Source: Plazaster borealis
Taxonomy: Eukaryota > Echinodermata > Asteroidea > Forcipulatida > Labidiasteridae
Assembly: GCA_021014325.1 (NCBI GenBank)
Contig: CM037462.1
Span: forward strand, 13,560,501-13,624,500
Direction: 5' to 3'
Length of the DNA: 64,000 nucleotides
The notes under the pieces were generated by a model, which worked only from the letters and a program-made list of their open reading frames with translations, had not been told where the DNA came from and did no database searches. The translations under genes were made by a program, and so were the position numbers. Shown here piece after piece: positions 1 to 10,607 of this stretch (within the stretch, counting starts at the first letter, position 1; every line of letters begins with the position of its first letter).

Positions 1-604
1 TTTCATATGACACCTAAGTAGATCTTTGACATTTGATTGGAGGATAAAACTATAAGAACAAACAAAATGCTCAAGATTGTATTCTGACATCCACTACCAG
101 GGTATTCTGTACTGGTGTGTACAAAGCATGGTGTTGTCTAGCATGCAATAGTAAAAAAGGATGGGATGAAAATGCACGTTAAACGGTACCAAAATGCCTG
201 GCTAATGACGTAGGCTGTGTAATGGTGTGAATAATAAATGCCGCTTGACCTCCAATCCTCCAATCAAATGACAAGGATCTACTTGGTTTTTATATAATGA
301 CTGTCATTCTATACTGGGTCCATTGGCTAAATTTGTATTTAGATGTAAAGTTCCATCAGTACCAATTTTTACTTTAACAAACTCTCGCTTATAAACATTA
401 TATAAACTTTTTGTTATGGATAAACAAAAATATTTAACTTTTTTTTTCATATGAATATTTTTTGGTAACCCATTTATGAAACATCTTTTTGTAAGGATGA
501 AACTTCGTGAGGAATCAGTTTCCGTTTAGTTTTCTGGTCATGACATTTGTTGCAACCAAGGGAGATATTCACTACTGACCAAGAAGTCTGAAACTATGAT
601 CCAT
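1..604. other. Intron-like DNA, nothing recognised
   Basis: AT-rich sequence, presumed MSH5 intron. The start around 240-285 and the first 45 bases share an inverted phrase around TTTGATTGGAGG, which suggests a palindromic element of about 290 bp (1-290), but I could not assign it to a family. Confidence 0.4.
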
Positions 605-1215
605 TTTGGTAACCCCTGGAGTTACAGATTTCAGGCTTTTGGGAAAAAGTATTATCAGAACTGCAGAGAAGTAGATCAAACAGCATGAATTCTTCATGTG
701 TAACAAAAATTAAAACTGCCCTTTTTCACAAGGCGGACATAAAGTTATAGAATTCAAGTTTTTGGGAGTTCTAAGTATCATCAGAACTGCAGAGAAGTAG
801 ATCAAACAGCATGATTTCTTCATAAGTAACAAAAATTAAAACTACCCTTTTTTCACAAGGCAAATATTAAAATACAGATTTTAAGTTTTTTTGAGAAGTA
901 TCAACAGCACTGCAGAGAAGTAGATCAAATCGCATGATTTCTTCATGTGTAACAAAAATTAAAACTACCTTTTTTCACATGGTAGACATAAAGGTATAGA
1001 TTTTAAATTTTTGGGAGAAGTACCAACGACACTGCAGAGAAGTACATCAAACAGCATGATTTCTTCATGTGTAAACAAAATAAAACTATTTTTTCACAAG
1101 GCAGACACTAAGTTATAGATTTTAAGGTTTTTGGGATTGGGAATAGTGTCGTTGGCACTATGAAGAAGCAGATCAAGGGGTATGATTTCTTCAAAATAAA
1201 AGCAACCCTTTTTAC
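605..1215. repeat. ~124-bp tandem repeat, five diverged copies
   Basis: A unit containing CTGCAGAGAAGTAGATCAAA, then CAGCATGATTTCTTCATGTG and AACAAAAATTAAAACT recurs with CTGCAG at 661, 787, 910 and 1032, plus a decayed fifth copy near 1157. Spacings are 122-126 bp. Copies differ by substitutions and small indels, so the array is old. No long coding frame runs through it. Confidence 0.9.
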
Positions 1216-1449
1216 TAGGTGGACATATTAACAAAACAATTCAATTCAGATTAAAGTCTGAAATGTCTCCTCTCTGTACACCAACAGGTTCCATTCCAGC
1301 CCAGGGCTCTGTCTATACCAATGCCTCGTATTCTCTTTAATTACCCCAAGGACTCCTGGCTTTTAAGTCAATGCACTCTTTGAGAACCATGTCCAAGGCC
1401 CTGCCGCTGTTCTCTCTCTCTCCCCCTCTTTCTCTCTGTCCCCATGCAG

Positions 1450-1613
1450 GATCATCCTCTGGCAGTGATCCACAACTCCAGCTTATCCAAGACTGTCTGA
1501 ACAGTAATTTACAGACTAATCTTCGGGGACGCTTCCAGGTCCTTGGCGTGCAAGTTCTGGCGTCCACACACCCACCCCGACTCATCCCAACTCCTGGACG
1601 TTTCTTGCGTTGA
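1450..1613 (+). CDS. Possible plus-strand terminal exon, unassigned
   Basis: A long pyrimidine tract (TCTCTCTCTCCCCCTCTTTC and onward) ending in ATGCAG precedes a frame of 54 codons that ends in TGA. It begins SSSGSDPQLQLIQDCLNSNL and ends PTPGRFLR. Base composition is higher in GC than the surroundings. I do not recognise the peptide and see no matching upstream exon. If the flanking DNA is MSH5 intron this would be a nested gene on the other strand, which lowers the odds. The pyrimidine tract may just be simple repeat, and the exon call is speculative. Confidence 0.15.
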
Positions 1614-1693
1614 CTTTGGAAAGCCTGTGCTAAATTTCCAATTTCCTCTCCCTGTGCATCGCAGTTGTCCCTGCTGACTCGTTTTTTTCATAT

Positions 1694-1713
1694 ATTGTGT
1701 GTGTGTGTGTGTG
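1694..1713. repeat. (TG)n microsatellite
   Basis: About nine TG dinucleotides, followed within 15 bp by a G-rich stretch (1724-1747). Confidence 0.9.
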
Positions 1714-2174
1714 AGTACAGATGGCGGAGGGTGGAGGGGGGGGGTGGAATCACAAGAGTGGATGAGTAACACCAGGTGTGGTGAAGCTGAGGAAAAGTCC
1801 TCTTGATTAGTGCACACTTGAAGCTGACTCATGACGAAAAAGCACGGTAATTGATGACCTTCTCCCAATTTATTGGAGAGAGAGAAAACAAACTTGGAGA
1901 GTGTTTTTTTTTTTTGGTCTTGGCAGGTGGGATTAATTGTTTGATCTCTGTGGAGTTGCTTGTGATTGTCAGGCAACTGGCACAGTGCAGCATGTCTTTG
2001 TCTGGGAGAAACTTGTTGATTAGTACTGGGTCTGGTTTACAGTACATCTGATATGAACTCTCATCTGTTGGTGTCTTTGAATTCACCTGTTTGAGTTACG
2101 ATTCACATAAAGCAAGCAAAATGGGTTTCATTCTAAACAGTGGATAATGGTAAAACCTCCTCTCAGTGCATCTA

Positions 2175-2576
2175 CACCCAGTGTTCTCCCCATGCACAAG
2201 CTAGCGCATCAGGCCGATACAATTGCGGGCCTATACACATGAATTACGGGGTTGATACGCGTGAATTGCGGGCCAATGAGGGTGAATTGCGGGCCAATGA
2301 GCGTGAATTGCGGGCTGATGCGCGCGAATTGACTTCAGATCAAATTCACAAAAACCATAAAGGTAAACCATTGATAATGCTCCAGAATGCAGAGTAGGGC
2401 TTTTAACACCAAAGACAAACACCAAGTAAAACAAGTTCCGAGGACCTCATTTCAAATCAGCATGCTTAGGCCAAACTTCCAAAATCTGGGTCAAGAATGC
2501 CCCAAAGTTTTGACAAATCCTGGGGAGAACCCTGACACCTTAATACCTCCACCCTCTATTATGATGCAACATCCTT
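2175..2576 (+). repeat. Dispersed repeat R1 with internal ~20-bp iterations
   Basis: The segment from CTCCCCATGCACAAGCT to CCTGGGGAGAACCCT also occurs at 54955-55262 (same strand) and, decayed, at 32790-33130 (opposite strand). Its right half shares AACACCAAGTA, GCCAAACTTCCAAA and GAATGCCCCAAAGTTTTGA with the 55-kb copy. Inside this copy a phrase like GTGAATTGCGGGCCAATGAG is iterated at 2240-2335. Both ends carry the inverted pair GTTCTCCCC / GGGGAGAAC, so it may be a non-autonomous DNA element. Confidence 0.75.
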
Positions 2577-2970
2577 GACAAGAGTATAAGACATTCCGCA
2601 AATGTAAATTAAATCTAAACTACTCATCTTTCTTCGAAGAGAACAATCGCAGACAAAAACAAAAATGAAGTTACAGGAAGTCTCAACTCCCCTCCATTTG
2701 CGGGTGATATTTCCAGCTGGATCAATAACGTTTCCAAGTAGTACAACATTTGAAGAAGGATGAAAGTTCCAGCAGCTGACTTGTCATCTATTGGAGGGCC
2801 AAATCTGAAATAATCTGCTTCCTTTTTTTAGTCTCATTGCCCCATCCATACAAACTAAGTTCACTATGTTTATTTGATAGATGTTATGATAAAATACAAT
2901 ATTTTCTTGGTAGGAGCCTGTCGCGATTGATCAAAGGTAACGATGAGAGTCGTTCAGTACAACACCAGGG

Positions 2971-3110
2971 GCCGATTTCACAAAGAGATAAGACTAGTCT
3001 TATCTGAAGTTAGGACCAGTAACTGGTCTTAACTTAAGACTAGTCCTATCTCTTAGCATTGCCTAGGACTAGTCCTAAGTTAGGAAAAGTTTTGTGAAAT
3101 CGACCCCAGA
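2971..3110. mobile_element. Palindromic element, family M2
   Basis: A 140-bp element with inverted ends GGGGCCGATTTCACAAA and TTTTGTGAAATCGACCCC. The interior is also self-complementary (AAGACTAGTCTTATC, TAAGACTAGTCC, CTAGGACTAGTCCTAAG). It has no coding capacity. Related copies are at 61811-61982 and, interrupted, at 37928-38350. Confidence 0.85.
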
Positions 3111-3399
3111 GCTTTGCAATCATCAATCACAAAAACAAGGTTCAAGGTTCATTTATTTTCCCACAATATATTAATTTATGAAATAATTAATAATTTGGGG
3201 GCTGCTAGTCAACTTTACTCTCAGCTGAGAAGCTGAATTGCGAAAGACATTGCTACAATGCGGTCGAGCCTCAGTCATGTAACGGCGCCCTTTTGGCAGC
3301 CAGCCACATCGACCCATATAATAACCTCGAAGCACAGCCACAAGTCGAAAGTGTTTGAGTTTTCTGGAGGGAATAAATCAGATGGCCCGGGGAAAAAAG

Positions 3400-3512
3400 C
3401 ATGGTAAAGGAGAGAACTAATGCAAAACTCTACTCACATATGGCCCCAGCTGGGAATCGAACCAGGGCCACAGTGGTGAGAGGTGAGCGCTTTATGCACT
3501 AGAAGATCAAAT
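3400..3512 (-). repeat. tRNA-like SINE fragment
   Basis: On the minus strand this reads as a tRNA-like segment with a B-box-like GGTTCGATTCCC inside ...CTGGTTCGATTCCCAGC. Upstream lies a serine/leucine-type long arm region (GAGCGCTTTAT on plus). The acceptor stem does not pair, so this is a repeat and not a functional tRNA gene. Confidence 0.55.
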
Positions 3513-4885
3513 CAAATCAATCAAAGATCAATTACAGGAAAACATTTTCAAAATACTAGATCTAAGGAACTAGATGCAAAACCAATGTAATCTTGCAGAC
3601 GTATTGAAGGCAATAGTCTCTGCAATGATCCCTTATACTCACATGCATTGAGACAAAGATAAAATAGTATTAATTGAACCATGAAAAGTTCCTTGTGCAA
3701 GTCACCAATGAACAAAATATAGAAGTAGTAAGTCTAAATGGTGCACGTTCACAAAGAGAAAAAATAAAATAAAAACGACAATGGACAAACACAACAAAAC
3801 ATTTAAAACTATTACTTGTTCTCCACTTTATCCTCAGAACAAAAGATCAAGCTGAGGTCTGAGACTATCCAAACATAATACAAGCTACTTCTGTTTTAAA
3901 ATTCCCTTGAATCTTACACTTTTAAAATGTCTGTGCAAACTTGTTTTTGGTTTGAGAGGGGCTGGATGATGTCCAGTTTTATACCATGCTCTATTAAAGG
4001 GTCCATGAAATGTAATTTATTATAATGCAGGCTTTAGAGATGCACCTTTGTGTCTCATTTCACCTTATTTTCAATTCTGGTTTTGACATTTTTTAGGGTA
4101 TTTTGGTGCCCTTTTGTATTTTATGCTAATGCAAATTTCCATATTCATGAGCAAAAGTGTGATGTCATGTCAGGCAGAAAACTCAATGTTGCAATTAGTT
4201 TATGCACAAAAAACTCAACCGAATGGAGGCTATTTCGCTGTCGTAAACTTCCTTTTCTTTAATGATTTGTTAGTGTGTAAGTTCATGGCAGTATGCCAAA
4301 GTACAAACTTTTCTCTCAAATTCTTTTAACAAGCAAATTTTGGGGTTCACAATTTCATTTTGTCAATAGAAATAAACCAAGTGTCTTTCTGAAATAACAT
4401 CAATTTGACAGTGCCCTCAGTTGTCCAGATAAGAGACAAAATTTATTAATGTTTACAGAACATCACTTTTCAATGAAATTAACCAAATCGATGTCAATTA
4501 GTTTTCATACACGTAAGGGGATTAGGAAGTAGCTCAAAATATATTTCTAAGAAATTTTTACTTCAGGGGCCCCTTAAGTTTGCAGGTTTTTACGCAAAGA
4601 TGAAAGTACTCGATGCACAAGGACAAGTACAAGGAACTGAAAAAACAACAAAGTTTTCCTTTTTGCTTTTTTGTTGAGATGCTTTTAAGTTTACCCTCAA
4701 AACACAAGCAAAAATGTTTTAAAAATACAAAAGTTAAAGTTCACTAAATTATCTATAGAACATGCCTGGCTCTGTGCTTTCATCTTGTTGTGGAATTACC
4801 TCTTTGAATTTGTTCGACTTGGGTTGTTTTATCTTTCTTATATTTGTACAACCCTACATGGTTCCACCAAATCAGCCACTGTCCT
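3513..4885. other. Intron-like DNA, nothing recognised
   Basis: AT-rich stretch with only short spurious frames (the longest are two overlapping frames of about 70 codons near 4050-4329). No splice-flanked coding block or repeat family was identified. Confidence 0.4.
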
Positions 4886-4887
4886 GG

Positions 4888-5035
4888 ACCCCAATTTCAT
4901 AGAGCTGCTAAAGCGCAAAGTTAAGCTGAGCACAAGACAATTTTGCTTACCACTAAAAGGCTACCAGCCAAAACATTGTGGTACAGACCATCTGTAACTA
5001 GTATCCTGCTTAGTTTTGCTATTAAAGCAGAAATC
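4888..5035. mobile_element. Palindromic element M1, truncated copy
   Basis: The left end CCCCAATTTCATAGAGCTGC and interior phrases GAGCACAAGACAATTTTGCT and GGCTACCAGCC match the M1 family (see 16154-16348). The right inverted end is missing or decayed. Confidence 0.55.
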
Positions 5036-5504
5036 ATTAATTTTTATGAAATATGGCTTTGGACCCCTTATAGTTTCTTTCATACAAATTTTAAATGAAG
5101 TAATTTTAATTATTGTTTCCTAGATGAACATCAAGAGTAAAAAAAAACCAATGACTTTTTAATGTAGATTTCTGTACGCATGAAAAAAACTACTGACTAC
5201 CCAGTACTCGGCAAGGTGTTAGACTTAAAAGGAAGTATTTTCACTCTTACGTCTGTGGTTTTGACAGGAAGCATTATAAAGTTGGTATCAAGTCAGGATA
5301 TCCCGTACTGATATGCTTTACACAATCAGGGGCGTGCGTTGGCGACCCTGAGCGGAAACAAGTTTCTGACGTAAAATCCACTGACCAAAAATATTTCCGA
5401 GAGCTACACAAAACAGGGTCAGTAACCAGAAACAGTTCATGGCGTTGGTACATCTCTTAAACAGTAACGATTTCGAAATCTATGGTCTTTATTTTATTTA
5501 TATG

Positions 5505-5728
5505 TAATGGAATTGTAGGTTGAACAAAACAAATATCATTAGAGCGAGATTTCAACATGCGACCTCCAGACAGCCCTCTACCAACAGAGCTATCTACCCT
5601 AATGTTGGCGGCCTTCCAATTTTGTAAATATCTTTGTTTCAGGGGTGCCAGTCAGAAGCCATTCAACCTGTGACTGCCGTATAACCAGGGATCACACCCA
5701 AGTTTACTATACAACCTGGGAAGAGGCA
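5505..5728 (-). repeat. tRNA-like repeat S2
   Basis: Shares its full layout with 57100-57325: a tRNA-like block (GAGCGAGATTT...CTCTACCAACAGAGCTATCT on plus; on minus an A-box-like GCTCTGTTGGTAGAG and a decayed B box), then GTGCCAGTCAGAAGCC and ACAACCTGGGAAG. The tRNA fold is broken, so this is a SINE copy. Confidence 0.7.
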
Positions 5729-5732
5729 GGAG

Positions 5733-5850
5733 ATGGACCTTCATCGGCTATGGCTGTTGCTAAGGGTGTTGCTATGGGCATTCTATGCTTCAATGCATGT
5801 TGGCGTGACCAATAAGCCACAGCCACTGTTGCAGCCACAGCGGCTAATTC
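5733..5850. mobile_element. Palindromic element M6 (GGCTAY-rich arms)
   Basis: Left arm CGGCTATGGCTGTTGCTA and right arm AGCCACAGCCACTG...CAGCCACAGCGGC form an imperfect inverted pair. Copies are at 15995-16130, 30912-31036 and 56700-56803. A 123-codon plus-strand frame (5733-6104) starts in this arm; its signal-peptide-like start is a by-product of the repeat. Confidence 0.65.
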
Positions 5851-6104
5851 TCACATGGCCTTATTCTCACTTTCACATCAATGAAACCAAACCTTTTGCA
5901 AGGACAAAGTGGTCTGAACCTTTTCTAGTTGGAGAAAAATCAGTATCCATTACTGCTCTTGCACACAGGGACCATAAAACAGGAGGCGGCAGCATAAATT
6001 TTCAAAGCTGCAACAGCTTGCATGATTCTGAGAAAACAAGTGTACTTATGCCGAAGAGTAAGATTGCATCACAGTCGTGTACCCCACATTTATGTGCGGG
6101 TTAA

Positions 6105-7730
6105 GGCCGATCGCAACTAAGTCGAAACAGGTGGTGTGATGTGGTTCTCTTTCTCCCACTCCGCTCCCGAGTCAGCAAAAATCTGCGACAGTGCCAGGTG
6201 CCATGGGGAAATGGAGGCTGGGGACTTGGGCAATAAAACAGCCTTACAAATGACTCATGAAATCTTGTATTCTTACTTTCAAACAATCCAGGGTTTTTCT
6301 TTTCTTCCCCCCCCCCCCTGAAACCTGCCAACACACATCTTCGAACAGGTTTTTAAACTGATTTTTTTTTTCTCATGGAAAACTTGACTTTGTACTTGTT
6401 TATTTTGCATTAAGTATTACAAACAATAGTTTACCTCCCATTTTCTGATGAGGCAAAGTAATTTTCTTCAAATTGTCTAAACTCAGTCCAAAAAAATGAC
6501 TTGTCCAAAGACGCTTAAATTGTAAAAAAGTAAAATTATGCAGCACATCTAATTTTAAAGGACGATGTACTCAAAGGCAAACATTGCCAGCAAACAATTC
6601 AAAGATAAAGTTGTTTACTTTTATGCTTTTTAAGATTAAAAGTTCACCTTACATGTACTCTATAAGGCCATCTCACAGTGTTGATAAAACTTCACAAACT
6701 TGATGTTTTGTTTCCATCGGAGAAGCGATACATATGGTGCGCACACTGTCCGCACAACACACTGCGACACATGTGCAAACAATTGGAAGCGTAGTAGCCA
6801 CAATGTATGAAAATCGTGTCAGCTCAAAATTAGACGCAGGTACGGTGATGAAAAATTTAAAATAACAACCCAGAAATAATCAGTGGCGAGAGTGTACATG
6901 ACCTACATCGTGTCCCCGTGTCATATTTCATTTGTCTATCCAGCCCCGTAGACTGTCCAGATATTGCTTTTGTCGGCTGGCAGTTTGGCGCTGAAGGCAT
7001 CTACTGAGACAAAGACGCTAGGGAGGTCAACGCAGCTTCAACACACAGGACAATGCCATCTGCAGCCCCCACTGGCTCTTCAACACAAGTTTAATCAACA
7101 ATGGCAGCATTTTCGTTAGGGTTGGTTTGATTTTCCTTGAAACAAAAATCAACACAGAGTGGGGGAGGTGAGGCTGGGGAAGGAGAAAGGAGTGACCTGA
7201 GATCAACACAAATTTGAATCAAGCAAAGTATGCAGGGCGGAAGAACAAAATGCTGAAGACAAGCCTTATCACTGGTTCCTTCTTAGCCTGCCTCTAACCG
7301 TTACACAGCTGAGCTGCTTGAGAGTCTGACTACAAAAGTCACTATACTTGTTGAGTAGTCCAGTAGCGAGTGGTGGCCCATAAGGACCACATGAATACAA
7401 ATCACAGGGCTTCAAAATTACCATGAACTACAATTTCCTTTTCTGAAGAGATGAAAAGCATACAAAGACCTCTCCCACAAACTACTTTATTTCCCATCCT
7501 GCTATTGAGCCAATGCACCTGACACCATCATCACAATAATCTTGGTTGGGCCATTTTGGGAGTCAATGTCCCAATGTGTTATTCAGTGTAGTGAACATTT
7601 TAGACCACATGCCGCTTACCAAATTTTGACACCCAAAATGGCGAGCGTGGCAGACAGTAGCCGCTAGAACATTGGTGCAAGGAGCTAATAGAACACCGTT
7701 AAACCTGACAATCTTACACAAGATATGTTG
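6105..7730. other. Intron-like DNA, nothing recognised
   Basis: No coding block or repeat family could be assigned. It contains homopolymer runs at 6308-6319 (C) and 6362-6371 (T). Confidence 0.4.
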
Positions 7731-7734
7731 TATA

Positions 7735-8085
7735 CATATGTGGCTAGTTCACCGGACCAAAGCTCTGGTGTTTTCAGCAGCAGAAGGTGGGTTCGAATCC
7801 CGGTCATGAGACTTGTGCCCTTGAGCAAGGCACTGTAAGGCACTTACATGTAACCATAAGTTGGGAAGGTAGTGCATTCTGCTCTACCAGCCAGGCTCCT
7901 AGTGGATGATACCCATGCCTACATCCTTACGGAATGTGAAGGGGTAACCCTGTTTCAGCCCCAGGAGTAGGTGGCAATGTGCCCGTGGTGACGTTTGATT
8001 TGGGTCGACAGCCCAAATCAGTTAAGTGATGCCCTCACCTTGAAGTGGCTGTCCGGCCTTGTGATGTTAGGCAAAAAAAAATGAA
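7735..8085 (+). mobile_element. tRNA-derived SINE, plus strand, A-rich tail
   Basis: The head reads TGGCTAGTTCACCGGACC (A-box region), followed by GTGGGTTCGAATCCCGG (a perfect B-box core GGTTCGAATCC). An unrelated body of about 230 bp follows and ends GTGATGTTAGGC plus an A-run. The order tRNA head, body, A-tail is the standard SINE layout. I did not find a clean target duplication. Confidence 0.85.
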
Positions 8086-8130
8086 CAACAAAACACATCC
8101 TGATCACTATGAAAACCTGCTTTTGAAGAA

Positions 8131-8150
8131 TTTTTTTTTTTTTTTTTTTT
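8131..8150. repeat. Poly(T) run
   Basis: Twenty consecutive T, about 45 bp after the end of the SINE. It could be the tail of a minus-strand retroposed copy, but no body is recognised to its right. Confidence 0.9.
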
Positions 8151-8559
8151 CTAACCAGGGAACCCATTATGTTAAAAGAGGCAGAGCACAGAATAAAGAA
8201 CACAGTTCACAGCATTCTAAGATTTACTTCAGTTTGGCTCAGAAGATTCAAATTTTTGAATGAATGCTGCGGGAAAGGAAAACAAGTTTGCGCTATTATT
8301 TAAAGATACTAATTTATCTTAAAAGATGAGTCAAGATGCTGCAAAGATGTAAGAAAGTTTGACATATAACTGTGAGATGCCCCGACGACATGATAAAGGG
8401 ATGCTTAGAGAGCATATATATATATGACAACCACATGAAATAATTTCCAGTTTCCCCGAGATTTGATTGGCTATCAATCAGTTGATTAGGAGAAAGGATG
8501 AAGTAAGACACAAGGGAATGGCAGGATTACGACTGACAGTCTTGTATAATGGCATTTCC

Positions 8560-8605
8560 CGCCTTTGGCCCGCGGGCGGGCGGGGGGGAACGCGACATGA
8601 AAGTA
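8560..8605. promoter_or_regulatory. Short CpG-rich patch
   Basis: TTTGGCCCGCGGGCGGGCGG and following GGGGGAACGCGAC form the most CpG-dense stretch in the left third of the window. A small open frame begins about 60 bp downstream. A promoter function is only a suggestion. Confidence 0.2.
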
Positions 8606-8663
8606 CTAATCCAACTTGAAGAGTCACCGACAAAAGAGACTTTCTGTGAAGACAGGTTTCAGG

Positions 8664-8765
8664 ATGGACGGCGGTGATGTGGACATGTGTGTGCTACATG
8701 TACGTGCCCTGGCCTACCGAATGAGGAAGTTATTGTACCAGAGGATACTTGTCTTGCCAAGATGA
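8664..8765 (+). CDS. Small open frame after the CpG patch, unassigned
   Basis: Thirty-three codons from ATG to TGA reading MDGGDVDMCVLHVRALAYRM and then RKLLYQRILVLPR. A second short frame (MKVLIQLEESPTKETFCEDR...) runs at 8597-8677 and overlaps it in another frame. Codon choice looks ordinary for coding DNA and the patch upstream is CpG-rich, so a first exon is conceivable. I recognise no family and see no strong donor after it. Confidence 0.12.
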   Translation: MDGGDVDMCVLHVRALAYRMRKLLYQRILVLPR

Positions 8766-9317
8766 CTGAAGACACACACACTGTATGACTCATTTATCCA
8801 CTACCCTTATACTCTCTTCCAACCCATCACCTACAAGGTGTCCTAACACGTTTCCCTCTCCTTCATCCGCGGGTACTTTTAGGGTGGTGGCCACAATGAG
8901 TTATCCTTGGGCTCATAGTAAGTGCGCCATGCTTATTGTACTTAGTCAACAGTCAACTTCACCTTTTTTTAAAATCAGGCCAGCAAGTTGACCTGGAAAA
9001 AAAAAACTAAGGGCATGTTGATGACTAATAAATTAAAAGTTAATCCGACTACTTTTTTTTGAAACACTCATAAATCTGAGTGAATATCATTAATCAGAGG
9101 TGCAGGTTTGACAATGAAAGGAAATTGGGGGAGAATTGGATGGGTATGAGGGGAGGGGCAGGGTTGGAAGAGGAAGTGAGGAAGGATGCGAGGAGATAAC
9201 GCAGTTGCAGAAGCCATGATAATGAAAGTATGCAAGTAAGGGGGAATGATGTGTAAGAGGACAAGATAGAGGGATGGTTTTGGGGATGTGAAGGAATAAA
9301 AGTACAGGTCGGAAAGG
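8766..9317. other. Non-coding; becomes purine-rich towards the right
   Basis: From about 9110 the plus strand is strongly purine-biased (GGGGGAGAATTGGATGGG and similar) and leads into the minisatellite. Confidence 0.5.
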
Positions 9318-10160
9318 GATGACCTGGGTGAGAGAGGCAAGAAGTAGTGGGTGAGAAAGGCAAGAAGTGGTGGGTGAGAAAGGCAAGAAGTGGTGGGTGA
9401 AAAAGGCAAGAAGTGGTGGGTGAGAAAGGCAAGAAGTGGTGGGTGAGAAAGGCAAGAAGTGGTGGGTGAGAAAGGCAAGAAGTGGTGGGTGAGAAAGGCA
9501 AGAAGTGGTGGGTGAGAAAGGCAAGAAGTGGTGGGTGAAAGGCAAGAAGTGGTGGGTGAGAAAGGCAAGAAGTGGTGGGTGAGAAAGGCAAGAAGTGGTG
9601 GGTGAAAGGCAAGAAGTGGTGGGTGAAAGGCAAGAAGTGGTGGGTGAGAAAGGCAAGAAGTGGTGGGTGAGAAAGGCAAGAAGTGGTGGGTGAAAGGCAA
9701 GAAGTGGTGGGTGAGAAAGGCAAGAAGTGGTGGGTGAGAAAGGCAAGAAGTGGTGGGTGAGAAAGGCAAGAAGTGGTGGTTGAGAAAGGCAAGAAGTGGT
9801 GGTTGAGAAAGGCAAGAAGTAAGGGTGAGAAAGGCAAGAAGTGGTGGGTGAGAAAGGCAAGAAGTGGTGGGTGAAAGGCAAGAAGTGGTGGGTGAGAAAG
9901 GCAAGAAGTGGTGGGTGAGAAAGGCAAGAAGTGGTGGGTGAAAGGCAAGAAGTGGTGGGTGAGAAAGGGAAGAAGTGCTGGGTGAAAATGGCAAGAAGTG
10001 TTAGGTGAAAATGGCAAGAAGTGTTAGGTGAAAATGGCAAGAAGTGCTGGGTGAAAATGGCAAGAAGTGCTGGGTGGGAAAGGCAAGAAGTACAGGGAGA
10101 AAAAGGCAAGAAGCTGTGGGTGAGAAAGGCAAGAAGTGGTGGGTGGGGTAGGGTGGGGAA
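9318..10160. repeat. 23-bp minisatellite, about 36 units
   Basis: The unit on plus is GTGGGTGAGAAAGGCAAG plus AAGTG (23 bp). A 21-bp variant lacks one GA (GTGGGTGAAAGGCAAG...) and is scattered among the long units at about 9531, 9599, 9620 and later. Units at both edges are more diverged (GTTAGGTGAAAATGGC near 10010). On the minus strand all three frames are free of stops across most of the array, giving repetitive H/P/L/S/F-rich peptides (for example THHFLPFSPTTSCLSH). Since 23 is not a multiple of three, one peptide cycle spans three units. Nothing supports translation. Confidence 0.97.
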
Positions 10161-10225
10161 ATGAGAAAGATTGCAAGGAGGTTTAGTAGTTACAGGAGTA
10201 ATGGTAAGGATGGTATGCAAGAAGG

Positions 10226-10607
10226 TGTAATAATAATAATAATAATAGTACTCATTTCTTATATAACGCTTTCCACACCCAAAGCACTCATTATTTTTTT
10301 TCTACAGGTATGCAGAGGTATGTTTTGAATTATAAGGTCCATTTAACAAAACAAGCCAAACATGCCAGAAACACCAGGGCGAACCCCTTTTCTTATCGAT
10401 AAGTGTACCTTTTTGGCTCTTTTACGTGCATTACAAAAACACACGGTACCAAAGGCTTTACGTTCAATCCGAAGGACAAAGCAATAATGGTTAAGTGTCT
10501 TGCTCAAGGACACAAGTGTCAAGACCAGGACTTGAGCCAACACCCTGCTGATCAGAAACATCAGAGCTTGCATCCGGTGCGCGTTGACCGCTTGGCCACG
10601 AATCGCC
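10226..10607 (-). mobile_element. tRNA-derived SINE S1, minus strand
   Basis: The tRNA-like head is at the right end. Read on minus it gives TTCGTGGCCAAGCGGTCAA (A box) followed by TCTGATCAGCAGGGTGTTGG and a decayed B box. The body then contains GCAAGACACTTAACCATTAT, and a (TTA)n tail lies at 10227-10247. Copies: 20490-20857, 45899-46286 and 61170-61467, plus a truncated one at 26370-26500. It interrupts a purine-rich tract that resumes at 10620. Confidence 0.85.

Noticed and set aside
5733..6104. 123-codon plus frame with a signal-peptide-like N terminus.
   Set aside because: The hydrophobic start is encoded by the left arm of palindromic element M6; the rest has no recognisable domain.
9068..10220. 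Three overlapping 300-370-codon minus-strand frames rich in H, P, L, S and F.
   Set aside because: They are the stop-free translations of a 23-bp minisatellite in all three frames; no splice or start context and no conserved sequence.
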